Assembly: GCA_030681645.1 (NCBI GenBank)
Contig: JAUXRX010000021.1
Span: 62,001-126,000 of the forward strand
Direction of reading: 5' to 3'
Source of the DNA: Archangium sp.
GTDB taxonomy: Bacteria; Myxococcota; Myxococcia; Myxococcales; Myxococcaceae
DNA: 64,000 nucleotides
Below, one piece after another: positions 1 to 8,254 of the stretch. The first letter of the stretch is position 1, and each line of letters opens with the position of its first letter. The notes below the pieces were generated by a model. That model was not told the DNA's origin, searched no databases, and saw nothing but the letters and a program-made list of their open reading frames with translations. The position numbers and the translations under genes are program-made.

Positions 1-2
1 TC

Positions 3-962
3 AACTACCGGCCACAAAGGAGCGGTCGGTTTGGGGTCACTCTCTCGCTCTTCAACGGCAACGATCAATCGAACACTCCGCTCGGGAGTGTCACCGTCAC
101 GGTGCTGGCAGAGGAACCGGAGTTCACCTTGACGAGCGAGGAACCGTTGGGGTTTTCCCCGAGAGCGCTGCTTGCAGCGACGTCTTCGCACGCGGGCCAG
201 AAGAGGCAGGCACTGTGCAGCTATACGGCATCAGCGGTCAATCTCTGTGCTGACGGCGCCTGCACACCAATCCAGAACCAGGGCCAATGTGGTTCCTGTT
301 GGGCTCACGCCGGTGCTGGCGTCTTCGAGAACACCATCAGGCGAGCCGATTGGGTCACTCGGGATATCTCAGAGCAGCACATTCTGTCCTGCGACAGCAC
401 GGTCCCCTACTGCGATGGAACGGTCTATTTCGGAGACGGACTGGCTCCGTTCGATGACGGCGCAGTGTATGAGCAAGACTTCCCGTATTCCGCTGGAGCC
501 TACAATCTGCCCGATGGCGGCCACGGACCTCAGACTGCCTGCAGCGGGGGCCCCTTCGAGCACCACGAATTCATCGACTCGCGTAACCAGGACATCTGGG
601 TCGATCCATCCTGTGTGAAGGCAAGGCTCGAAGCCGGCCAGTTCCTCATGACGTTCGCCGACGCGTCCGAGTGGTCGACACAGACGGGCCAGTATCAAGG
701 TGGTGTGCGCGTCGGCAACGGCGTTGCGTTCGCGAATCACGTCGTCGTGATCGTGGGGTACGACGACACGCAGGGCGTATGGATCCTCAGGAACTCGTGG
801 GGAACGGGTTGGGGCGAGACCGAGGATGGAATCCCAGGAGGAGGCGGCTACATGCGCCTCGCCTACGAGACTGACGCGGTCGCCAACGACATTGCGTACA
901 TCACCTACACGCCAAACGAGTCTGTGAAGTCGTCAGTGATCCAGGCTCCTCAAAGCAATTAA
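3..962 (+). CDS. Papain-family (C1) cysteine protease, 5' end cut by window edge
   Basis: The reading frame is open to the first base of the window, so the gene starts upstream; a GTG at 102 is internal and not the true start. Before the protease comes a stretch rich in Val and Thr that looks like a beta-sandwich domain. The peptidase domain follows. Numbering from 102, the oxyanion Gln and nucleophile lie in NQGQCGSCWAHA (Cys66), the catalytic His in FANHVVVIVGY and the Asn in LRNSWGTGWGE. The usual Phe after the catalytic Cys-Trp-Ala is His here. Papain enzymes cleave peptide bonds, and an exported role is inferred from the multi-domain layout; the signal peptide would lie outside the window. 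Family call is firm, substrate unknown. Confidence 0.9.
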   Translation, partial: NYRPQRSGRFGVTLSLFNGNDQSNTPLGSVTVTVLAEEPEFTLTSEEPLGFSPRALLAATSSHAGQKRQALCSYTASAVNLCADGACTPIQNQGQCGSCWAHAGAGVFENTIRRADWVTRDISEQHILSCDSTVPYCDGTVYFGDGLAPFDDGAVYEQDFPYSAGAYNLPDGGHGPQTACSGGPFEHHEFIDSRNQDIWVDPSCVKARLEAGQFLMTFADASEWSTQTGQYQGGVRVGNGVAFANHVVVIVGYDDTQGVWILRNSWGTGWGETEDGIPGGGGYMRLAYETDAVANDIAYITYTPNESVKSSVIQAPQSN

Positions 963-1027
963 CGCTGTGCCTCATCGAATCTGAAATCAACCGTTCTCTC
1001 ATGTCAGGGCTGTACACAACCAAGTCT

Positions 1028-1033
1028 GGAGGA
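1028..1033 (+). promoter_or_regulatory. Ribosome binding site GGAGGA
   Basis: GGAGGA three bases before ATG 1037 decides the start of the small secreted protein in favour of 1037 over the in-frame codon at 1001. Confidence 0.7.
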
Positions 1034-1036
1034 ATA

Positions 1037-1414
1037 ATGTCCAAGTTCCGGTTTCTGTTGGCATTCTCATTCGCAGTGATCCTCGCCTTCGGAAGTTCTC
1101 GTGCGTTGGCCGCCGGGGGGATCAACAGTGTCAATATCTCGAAGATCTACGTACAGCCAGGCGGAGGCGTGGTTGTCGTCTGGTTCACGACCACCGCAGG
1201 TACCAACCCAGATTCCTGCTCGAACAGCGGTGTCGTCGTATTGTACGGAGATTATTCGTCGACGGCGAAAGCTGAAGGCATGCGCCAAACAACTTCGACG
1301 CTGATGTCGGCCTACCTTGCGGGAAAGAAGATCGATGTGTACAGCCAAGGATGCGTAACCTACCCTTGGGGTGGAACTGCGCCTGGCCTCTACGACGTCA
1401 CCATTCACAACTGA
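1037..1414 (+). CDS. Small secreted protein of unknown function
   Basis: The product is 125 residues. It begins MSKFRFLLAF and continues with a hydrophobic core ending SRALAA, a clean Sec signal peptide with a likely cut near residue 26. The mature part is short and beta-rich, with runs such as VVVVWFTTT and GVVVLYGDY. It has two cysteines (in DSCSN and QGCVT) that could form a disulfide. The preceding protease gene ends 74 bases upstream on the same strand, so the two may be co-transcribed. No family was recognised. Confidence 0.7.
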   Translation: MSKFRFLLAFSFAVILAFGSSRALAAGGINSVNISKIYVQPGGGVVVVWFTTTAGTNPDSCSNSGVVVLYGDYSSTAKAEGMRQTTSTLMSAYLAGKKIDVYSQGCVTYPWGGTAPGLYDVTIHN

Positions 1415-1560
1415 CCAACAAGACGTTTGCGACCCTCGTCCTTGGCAACACTGCAGAGGGCGCGCGCGCCATGCTCTCGCCGTCAATCAGAGTGGCGGCA
1501 CCTTGCTGCGCTCGAGGTGGTTCCTTGAATCAGACCACGGCGTCACGGGCGCAGAGTTGG

Positions 1561-1592
1561 AACCTCTCCCGAAGGGCTGGGAGAGGGAGGGC
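1561..1592. repeat. Palindromic CCTCTCCC/GGGAGAGG hairpin
   Basis: CCTCTCCC (1563-1570) pairs with GGGAGAGG (1579-1586) around an 8-base loop. It sits in the 229-base space between two convergent genes and could end transcription, although no T run follows. A larger element with related CCCTCTCC/GGAGAGGG arms interrupts cysN at about 39.2 kb, so it may belong to a dispersed family. Nothing else was recognised in 1415-1643. Confidence 0.5.
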
Positions 1593-1643
1593 CGAGTAGC
1601 GTTGGAATCCGTGCCGGTTGAGGGTGCGCAGCCCGCGGGGGGG

Positions 1644-3290
1644 TCAGAGCTGCGCGGGCCACGCCTGTAACGCGCGCAGCTCGTCGATGCGCACCGTGCC
1701 CCGCGCGCGCTCTCCGTTCTTCGCGTCGGCGATGCGCCACGCCAGCTCGCCCTTGAAGAGCGGCTGCGACTCGAGGAACACGCAGCGCAGCTCGCCCTCT
1801 TCGAAGCCACACTGCGCCTGCACCGCGCGCAGGAGCCGCTCGTCGTGCAGGTGCCCCTCACCGAAGTTCCACCCCAGCACCAGGCCCGCGATGAGCTCGC
1901 CGTCGGCCCACTCGTAGTCGTCGACGCGGTCCACCGCCTTCGGCAGCAGCAGCTGCAGCGCCTTCCCGTGCAGGTGCATGCTGCGAAAGGCCACCACCTT
2001 CCCCAGCAACCCGACGGCGGTGCGCCGGTCGTAGAGGCGCAGCAGTTGCTCCATCGGCCACGGCGCGCTGGTGGTGAGCCGCTCGAGCTTCTTGCGCGAG
2101 TCGCCGCGGAACAGCCACACACTGCACGCCCAGTTGCCCGCGTAGTACCGCATGGCCAGCAGGAACGAGACGAAGCGCGGGAAGAAGTTCCCCACCAGCG
2201 GCACCACCACCAGCAGCACCGCGAGCACCACCAGCATGGGCGCGCCCACGCTGAACACGCTCACGTCCGCGTGGGCGAAGAAGAGGAAGAACGCGCCGTA
2301 CACCACCATCACGTTCCACTCGATGGGCACGCCCATCGGCACCGAGCTGGTGATGAAGCCGTGCAGCGCCAGCATCATCACCATTCCGATGAGCGTCGCC
2401 TCGCCGCCCGAGGCGAGCCCCAGCACCACCGGCACGCCCAGCTCGAGCGCGGTGCCGGCGTGCGCCATCCACGTGGCGAGCGCGGAGGGGCGCAGGTCGT
2501 CGGGGTAGCTGCGGTACATCCACCTGCGGAAGAAGGTGAAGCGCATGGTGGGGCTGTTGCTCATCATCACCCCCACCACCGCGGGGAAGTGGTGGTTCAG
2601 CTTGGACACGCCCGCCCAGAACCAGAGCGCGAGCTGCACCGCCTTCGCGCCGGCGATCCAGTTCCCCGCGAAGAGGAAGCAGGCCACGGTGGTGAGGTAG
2701 TGCTCGCTGCGCGCCGCGAGGAAGATGGTCTTGTCGCGCAGGCCCAGCAGCGGCAGCAGCACCACCACCGGCCAGAAGTGCGACGCCTCGAGCGCCGGCG
2801 CGACCAGCGCGCGCACCAGGCTGAGCTGCAGCGCCGCGTAAAGCCCCACGTCGAGCCAGGTGCGCAGGTGGCCGCTGCCCACCAGCGGGTGCCGCGTGGT
2901 GCCCGGCCGGAGGAAGTAGAGGAAGCCGCCGATGGGCGGCAGATAGCGCCCCGTGAGCGGGCCGCTGCCGCAGCCCAGGCCCAGCGACTCGAAGCACATC
3001 GCCCAGAGGATGGCCTTCTGGAACGCGAGCGGCTCGAGCCACCACCGGCCCAGCTCCGAGGCGGGCCCGAGCGACGGAGACAGCGCGCAGAAGCCCAGCC
3101 ACGCAAAGAAGAGCAGGGCCACCTTCAAGGCGTAGGCGAACACGATCGCGAGCGGGGAGCCGTACCCCTGCAGCGCCCAGGACTGGCACGCGAGGCGGCA
3201 GCGCTCGGCAAAAGGCCGCTGCTCCCACTCGAGCGCGTCATACGGCGGCGCGACGGGTGAGAGCAGCGAGTGGAGCAACGACTTGATCAC
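1644..3290 (-). CDS. DUF3556-like polytopic membrane protein
   Basis: The product is about 548 residues. Many hydrophobic segments are visible (for example ALKVALLFFAWLGFCAL, IGMVMMLALHGFI and VLAVLLVVVPLVG), suggesting eight or more membrane helices, followed by a soluble C-terminal region of roughly 150 residues. The N-terminal pattern, an acidic segment followed by SWALQGYGSPLAIVFAYALKV, resembles the DUF3556 family as I recall it; the function of that family is unknown. GTG 3290 is chosen because it overlaps the dodecin stop codon (GTGA), which indicates translational coupling to dodecin. A longer in-frame start would run through the dodecin gene. Confidence 0.65.
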   Translation of the reverse strand: MIKSLLHSLLSPVAPPYDALEWEQRPFAERCRLACQSWALQGYGSPLAIVFAYALKVALLFFAWLGFCALSPSLGPASELGRWWLEPLAFQKAILWAMCFESLGLGCGSGPLTGRYLPPIGGFLYFLRPGTTRHPLVGSGHLRTWLDVGLYAALQLSLVRALVAPALEASHFWPVVVLLPLLGLRDKTIFLAARSEHYLTTVACFLFAGNWIAGAKAVQLALWFWAGVSKLNHHFPAVVGVMMSNSPTMRFTFFRRWMYRSYPDDLRPSALATWMAHAGTALELGVPVVLGLASGGEATLIGMVMMLALHGFITSSVPMGVPIEWNVMVVYGAFFLFFAHADVSVFSVGAPMLVVLAVLLVVVPLVGNFFPRFVSFLLAMRYYAGNWACSVWLFRGDSRKKLERLTTSAPWPMEQLLRLYDRRTAVGLLGKVVAFRSMHLHGKALQLLLPKAVDRVDDYEWADGELIAGLVLGWNFGEGHLHDERLLRAVQAQCGFEEGELRCVFLESQPLFKGELAWRIADAKNGERARGTVRIDELRALQAWPAQL

Positions 3291-3499
3291 TTGCCTTCGT
3301 ACTTGAACGACACCTTGAGCTTGGTGCGGAAGACGGGCGACTTGCCCTCTTCGATCTGCATGTCGAGCTGGACCACCTCGGCGATGCGCAGGTCGCGGAT
3401 CGACTTCGACGCGCGCTTCACCGCGGCCTCCGCGGCCTTCTCCCACGACGTCGTGCTCGTACCGACCAGCTCGATGACCTTGTAGACGCTCTCAGCCAT
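3287..3499 (-). CDS. Dodecin, flavin storage protein
   Basis: This 70-residue protein matches the dodecin family, which forms hollow dodecamers that bind riboflavin, FMN or CoA-type ligands and buffer free flavin. Visible signature: MAESVYKVIELVGTS, then an amphipathic helix SWEKAAEAAVKRASKSIRDLR, then paired strands with the central VVQLDMQIEEGKSPVFRTKLKVSFKYEG. Length is exactly typical. AGGAG lies 6 bases before the ATG. Its stop overlaps the start of the DUF3556-like membrane protein, an unusual partner for a soluble flavin store. Confidence 0.92.
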   Translation of the reverse strand: MAESVYKVIELVGTSTTSWEKAAEAAVKRASKSIRDLRIAEVVQLDMQIEEGKSPVFRTKLKVSFKYEGK

Positions 3500-3593
3500 G
3501 TGCAGCTCCTTGTTGGGGTGGAGCGCTGGCGCTTAGCACCTCGCCGAAGGCTGATCAGCGTGATCCATCGCCCTGCTCGAAGCGCCGCCCGGT

Positions 3594-5105
3594 TCAGCGC
3601 CCCAGCGCACCGATGACGCCGCCGTCAGAGCTCGCGGTCAACGCGACCGAGCCAGCGCGGAGACGGAGGTCGTCGTGGAACGGGTCTCCACTGCCGAGCG
3701 AGACGAACCCCGGGTCGCCCTCGAGACCGTGCGCTTCCTTGCCGGTCGCGCGGAAGCCCTCGACCGAGGTGAACTTCTGCGACAGCGGCAGCAGCAGCGG
3801 GTCGTCACCCAGGTACAGCACCGCCACGAACTTCTCGGGGTGCGCGTAGAGGTTGAAGTCGAGCGTCGCGCCATCGACGAGCGCGCGCGTCGCGGCCTGT
3901 CGCTGCTGGTACTCGGCGAAGAAGCCGACGCGCGGCGTGAAGAACACGTTGTCGCGGATGACGAGCCCGCTCACCGACGCCGAGTTCTCGAACACCACCA
4001 CGTCGGCGCCGACCATCGCCTGCCCGACGTGGTCGTGCTGCTCGTAGCCCCAGCCACCTCCGGCGTAGAGACACGTGTTGTTCTCGAAGCGCACGCCCTC
4101 GAAGCGCGAGCCCGCTCCTCCGCGGCCCCAGAACTCGAACGAGCCGAGCCCGGTGCGCGAGATGATGTTGCGGCGGAAGACGATGTCCTTCTGCACGAAC
4201 GCCGCGTCACCGGTGTTCTGACAGTCCACGCCCGTGTCGTAGAGCTGGAAGAACCGTGAGTCTTCCACCACCGCGTCGCTCACGTTGCCGACGAACTCGA
4301 CGCCGTTGCCGAGCCGAACGTACTGGCCGGTCTTGGTGCCGCCTCCGGTCCACGAGACGTCGAGGCGGCGAAAGCGGAGGTGCGCCGCCTCGTGCCCGCG
4401 GAACGCGTAGCCCCCACCGAAGCGCAGCTCGAGGTCTTCGAAGATGAGGAACGACTGGCCGGAGAACTCGGCCCAGGTGCGGTTCCGAGACGCCTCGAGA
4501 CGGCCGCCCGGCTGCGCGCTCGCGACGAGCTCGAGGCGGCGCTCGGTCGGGGAGAAGAAGAAGTCGCCTTCCTGCGCGAGCTGCGCCCGGCTCTGCTTTC
4601 GAAAGCCCCAGCGCGCGACGCCGCCGTCTGCGTCGAGGAAGTAGAGGTTGCCCGGGCCCTGCACCACGTCTCCGCTCGGGAGCGACACGTCGTCGGCCCA
4701 CGTGCGCTCCCAGATGCCGTCGAGGTTCGGGTCGAGCCAGCCGTCGCTGAGCTCGTCGCTGCCGAGGAAGAGGGGCTTGGGCGCCGTGGCCGCGCCCCAG
4801 GCGCCGTACGAGACCCAGCCCTTCGTCGCGCTGCCTCCGTGCGGGGTGAGTGGCCCGCGCCAGACGCCGCCCCGCTTGAAGAGGATTCGCGTGCTGGTTC
4901 GCGGAATGAAGGCGTTCACCTTCGTCAGGGTCCTCCACGCGGTCTCGGGGGTGGTTCCATCGGCCCCGTCGTCTCCGCTCACGTCGTCGATGAAGCGCGA
5001 CTCGACAAAGACGTCTTCCGCTGGCGGCGCCGGCGCCGTGCACGCGACGAGCGCGAGGGCAGGCGCCAGGAAGCGCCGCAGAGGGTGAACTTCAGCCCAG
5101 CTCAT
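3594..5105 (-). CDS. Right-handed beta-helix lipoprotein
   Basis: The product is 503 residues. ATG 5105 gives a signal peptide with lipobox LALVAC, so it should be lipidated and surface- or periplasm-facing. After a short low-complexity linker comes a DGADGTTPETAWRTL motif that often opens bacterial parallel beta-helix proteins. Repeated short strands follow, with turns such as VFRRNIIS, VRFENNTC, VIRDNVFF and LDFNLYAH, typical of pectate-lyase-like stacks. Such folds usually bind or cut polysaccharides, but no catalytic residues were identified. The start overlaps the end of the upstream hypothetical gene by 14 bases, so they are probably co-transcribed. Confidence 0.8.
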   Translation of the reverse strand: MSWAEVHPLRRFLAPALALVACTAPAPPAEDVFVESRFIDDVSGDDGADGTTPETAWRTLTKVNAFIPRTSTRILFKRGGVWRGPLTPHGGSATKGWVSYGAWGAATAPKPLFLGSDELSDGWLDPNLDGIWERTWADDVSLPSGDVVQGPGNLYFLDADGGVARWGFRKQSRAQLAQEGDFFFSPTERRLELVASAQPGGRLEASRNRTWAEFSGQSFLIFEDLELRFGGGYAFRGHEAAHLRFRRLDVSWTGGGTKTGQYVRLGNGVEFVGNVSDAVVEDSRFFQLYDTGVDCQNTGDAAFVQKDIVFRRNIISRTGLGSFEFWGRGGAGSRFEGVRFENNTCLYAGGGWGYEQHDHVGQAMVGADVVVFENSASVSGLVIRDNVFFTPRVGFFAEYQQRQAATRALVDGATLDFNLYAHPEKFVAVLYLGDDPLLLPLSQKFTSVEGFRATGKEAHGLEGDPGFVSLGSGDPFHDDLRLRAGSVALTASSDGGVIGALGR

Positions 5106-5535
5106 CGAGCCTCTCGCCGGCGCGGGGCCCGACGACCAGGTGCAGGCGCGATTGGTCATGGTGAAGTGCCACGCTGCCGCGCGGGGGCCCGTCGAACCAC
5201 CAGATGCGCCAGAGCCCGCCCTGGCTCGACCCCTTGTTGCCGACGCGCCCGCTCACTGCGGCGCAGAGGGCCTTGAAGAGGGCCTTCGGTGGCGCGTAAC
5301 CCGCCAGGTCCAGCGTCACCCAGATGGTCTCGATGCGATCGCCCTTGCCGTTCGGCCGGGCGTCGCAGGTCAGCTTCCTGACTTCCTCTTCGCCGAGCTC
5401 GACCTTGCCCCGGTGAGCCGCGTCCATCCATTCGGCGAACGGCGCGGTCGCGAACGGCTGCCCGTAGGTCAGGCCACACAGCACCGAACCCCCGGGGGCC
5501 TTGAAGAGGAGTTCCTCGAGACGGGCAGAGAGCAT
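5092..5535 (-). CDS. Hypothetical protein
   Basis: The product is 147 residues from ATG 5535. Upstream in-frame sequence is Arg-rich shadow and is excluded. It looks soluble and globular, with segments such as RIETIWVTLDLAGY and GGLWRIWWFDGPP. No signal peptide, membrane helix or recognised motif is present. It lies between a hemerythrin-domain gene and the beta-helix lipoprotein on the same strand, with overlap into the latter. Confidence 0.6.
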   Translation of the reverse strand: MLSARLEELLFKAPGGSVLCGLTYGQPFATAPFAEWMDAAHRGKVELGEEEVRKLTCDARPNGKGDRIETIWVTLDLAGYAPPKALFKALCAAVSGRVGNKGSSQGGLWRIWWFDGPPRGSVALHHDQSRLHLVVGPRAGERLDELG

Positions 5536-5591
5536 TCCTCGACGGACCCTACACCACCAGCCCAGGGCTCGTGGCGCCACGGGCGTGGTGC

Positions 5592-6230
5592 TCAATCGCC
5601 GCTGAAGCGATCTCCGTGCTCTGACCACTCCGACTCGTTCCACCACTCGCGCTCGAGCCCGCGGCAGGTGTTCCCGTAGGCGGGGCACATGATGCAGCCG
5701 TCACCGCGCATCACTTCGCGGTCGGGCAGCTCGGCGTAGCGCTCCACCAGGGCCTGGCCATCCCACAGGGCGGCCTGCTCTTCCCCGGTCGGCGGGCGGG
5801 AGGGCAGCTCGTGAATGTTGAGGCGCCGCAGCCGCTGCTCGCTCTCGGGCAGCATCACCGAGTTCTCGGCGTCGATGTGCAGCCACAGCCCGCGCGAGTA
5901 CTCGACGGCCAGCGCCGTCATCTGCTCGCCCCGCTGGGCGTCCTTGAGGAGCGGGTGGAGCTGGTCCAGCAACGCCCCCAGGCGCTCGTGATCGGCCTTG
6001 AGCACCGCCATGGGGCCGCGGTCGAGCGGCAGCTCGGCCTCGGCGTGCAGGGCCACGAAGAGCGAGTCTTCTTCGCGCGCGTGGTGAAAGTCGCCCGCGT
6101 AGCGGCGGAAGAACTTCCAGAAGCGCTCGCCGTCGGCCGCGTCGCCGCCCACCTCGACCCAGGTGCGCAGCGAGCCGAGCGCGCGGTCGATGAGGGTGTG
6201 CTCGGCGCGAAGCTCGTCGATCAACCGCAT
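5592..6230 (-). CDS. Hemerythrin HHE-domain protein with C-terminal Cys motif
   Basis: The product is 212 residues. The four-helix HHE domain shows the di-iron ligand pattern: His in RAEHTLIDRALGSL, HHAREED (H-x3-E), DHERLGALLDQL and HIDAENSVMLP (H-x3-E). These domains bind O2, NO or report on redox and iron state. The C-terminal 60 residues are an extension ending in CIMCPAYGNTC, three cysteines that could bind metal or form a redox switch. ATG 6230 overlaps the last 10 bases of the hybrid kinase gene, so the protein is probably made together with the kinase and may be its sensing partner (inference). Confidence 0.85.
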   Translation of the reverse strand: MRLIDELRAEHTLIDRALGSLRTWVEVGGDAADGERFWKFFRRYAGDFHHAREEDSLFVALHAEAELPLDRGPMAVLKADHERLGALLDQLHPLLKDAQRGEQMTALAVEYSRGLWLHIDAENSVMLPESEQRLRRLNIHELPSRPPTGEEQAALWDGQALVERYAELPDREVMRGDGCIMCPAYGNTCRGLEREWWNESEWSEHGDRFSGD

Positions 6231-7975
6231 GGCGGCAGGATGGTGGAGGCCCCGCCAGGAAGGAAGCGAGAAGGCAGCCCCGCGAGCACCTCGGCCAGCC
6301 GCTCGATGCGCAGCGGCTTCGAGAGCACGCCCGTCATCCCGGCGCGGAGGCACTGCTCGCGGTCCTCGGTGGTCACTGACGCGGTGAGCGCGAAGACCGG
6401 CGTGAGGTCACCGCGCGCGCGCATTCGCCTCGTGGCGTCGTAGCCGTCCATCACCGGCATGTGGCAGTCCATCAACACCAGGTCGAAGCGGTGCTCTTCG
6501 GCGAGCGCGAGGCCCTGCGCCCCGTCGTTGGCCACCATCACCCGGTGGCCCAGCTTCTCGAGCAGGCGCACCACCACCATCTGGTTGACGAAGTTGTCTT
6601 CCACCACCAGCACGGCGCGCAGCGCGGGGCCGCGGGGCTGCACCGCGATCGGCGCAGCGGGTGCCTCGGCCACCTCGATGGGGAGCGACACGGTGAAGCA
6701 GCTGCCCTGGCCGGGCTCGCTCTCGACGGTGAGCGTTCCACCCATGCCTTCCACCAGGCGGCGGCTGATCACCAGGCCCAGCCCGGTGCCGCCGTAGCGC
6801 CGGGTGGTCGAGGCATCGGCCTGGACGAACGGCTCGAAGAGCCGCTGCCGGACCTCCTTCGACATGCCGATCCCCGTGTCTGCCACCTCGATGGCCAGCC
6901 GCCCGGCCGCGACGCTCGCGCGGAGCCCCACCCGGCCCGCCGCGGTGAACTTCACCGCGTTCGCCACCAGGTTCAGCACCACCTGGCGCAGCCGGGTCGG
7001 GTCTCCGCGGATCCACGGCGGCACCCCGGGCTCGATGGTGAGCTCGAGGTCGTCGCCGCGCTCGGCTGCGGTGGTCTGGAAGAGCTCCACCACGACGCGC
7101 AGGGTGTGCTCGACCGAGACCGGCACCGCCTCGAGCTCGAGCCGGTTCGATTCGATCTTCGAGAAGTCGAGTACGTCGCTGATCACCGAGAGGAGCGCGT
7201 CGGAGCTCTGCTGGATGATGCGCAGGCCGTCGCGCAGGCGCTCCGGGTCGGTCTCGTCGCGCAGCAGCGAGATCATTCCGGTGACGCCGTTGAGGGGCGT
7301 GCGGATCTCGTGGCTGATGGTGGCGAGGAAGTCGCTCTTCGCCCGGCTGGCGCGCGCCGCCTCGGCCTCGGCGCGCAGGAGCGCCCCGTTCTGGGTCTCG
7401 AGCGCGAGGATGCTGGCCTGCGTCTCCAGCTCGTAGGCGCGGGTGAGGAAGAAGGACGCGAGCAGCACCCCCAGCAGCGAGGTGAGCCGAATCTCGATGG
7501 GGCGCTCGGCGCTCATGAAGGGCGACACCCAGTGGTACTCGATGGCCAGCAGGCCCAGCATCATCATCACGGCAGAGAGCACCAGGGTGATCCACCCTGC
7601 GCGTCGCCCGCCGATGGGGAGCGCGATCAGCGGGGCGAGGATGATCCAGAACAGCGAGCCGACGCCGTTGCTGCCCGCACCCGCGGCCATGAGGGCGGCG
7701 ACGCAGACGCCCCACCCCAGCACCACGCCCGTCACCAACCAGGGCTGCGCCCGCCGCCGCAGCGCCGCCAGCCCGGCGATGAAGAACACCATCACGCTCG
7801 ACGTGCCCAACGCTGCATGCCACGCCCCGCGCGCCAGTTGCGTCGAGACGGAGAGCACGGTCACCGCCAGCACCGCCAGGAGGAACGCGACGAGCTTGCG
7901 GTGGCGGCGGACCTGCATCTCGGTGGACTCGCGCCCGTGCATGCCGGGGCTGAACCAGTCGACGAGGCGCTTCAT
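6221..7975 (-). CDS. Membrane hybrid sensor histidine kinase
   Basis: The product is 584 residues. About six membrane helices occupy residues 25-185 with no sizable periplasmic domain, so the sensor is probably intramembrane. A coiled coil leads to the HisKA domain with His222 in SHEIRTPLNG. The HATPase domain follows, with N, G1 and G2 boxes (LNLVANAVKF, EVADTGIGM, YGGTGLGLVISRRL). A C-terminal receiver has the phospho-acceptor Asp503 in LVLMDCHMPVMDG. There is no separate response regulator beside it; the only coupled gene encodes the hemerythrin protein, which overlaps its 3' end. Confidence 0.93.
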   Translation of the reverse strand: MKRLVDWFSPGMHGRESTEMQVRRHRKLVAFLLAVLAVTVLSVSTQLARGAWHAALGTSSVMVFFIAGLAALRRRAQPWLVTGVVLGWGVCVAALMAAGAGSNGVGSLFWIILAPLIALPIGGRRAGWITLVLSAVMMMLGLLAIEYHWVSPFMSAERPIEIRLTSLLGVLLASFFLTRAYELETQASILALETQNGALLRAEAEAARASRAKSDFLATISHEIRTPLNGVTGMISLLRDETDPERLRDGLRIIQQSSDALLSVISDVLDFSKIESNRLELEAVPVSVEHTLRVVVELFQTTAAERGDDLELTIEPGVPPWIRGDPTRLRQVVLNLVANAVKFTAAGRVGLRASVAAGRLAIEVADTGIGMSKEVRQRLFEPFVQADASTTRRYGGTGLGLVISRRLVEGMGGTLTVESEPGQGSCFTVSLPIEVAEAPAAPIAVQPRGPALRAVLVVEDNFVNQMVVVRLLEKLGHRVMVANDGAQGLALAEEHRFDLVLMDCHMPVMDGYDATRRMRARGDLTPVFALTASVTTEDREQCLRAGMTGVLSKPLRIERLAEVLAGLPSRFLPGGASTILPPCG

Positions 7976-8254
7976 CACCCGGAACGCTAACGGCGGTGCA
8001 CCACGCATTCACGGGGGTCGCCCATCACCCAACTGGGCGCGCAGGCTGCTTCTCAGTCGCGCGCAGGGAACTGCGCACTGCCTGACAGGGTTGTCGTTGT
8101 GGAGACCCCGGAGCGCTTGATCGTGATCAACGGCTCGAGACGTGTCGCGCCGCACCCGGCTGGATCTTCAGTGAGCCTGCGGCGCAGGCTGCTGGTGGCA
8201 CCCGGGCTGCAGCCGGGCACGGTCGAATTCCCCTCGAAGAACTCGGAGCGCACC

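Noticed and set aside
1845..3260. Open frame of 471 codons opposite the membrane protein
   Set aside because: Gln/His/Arg-rich, no hydrophobic pattern or motif, explained by the membrane gene on the other strand.
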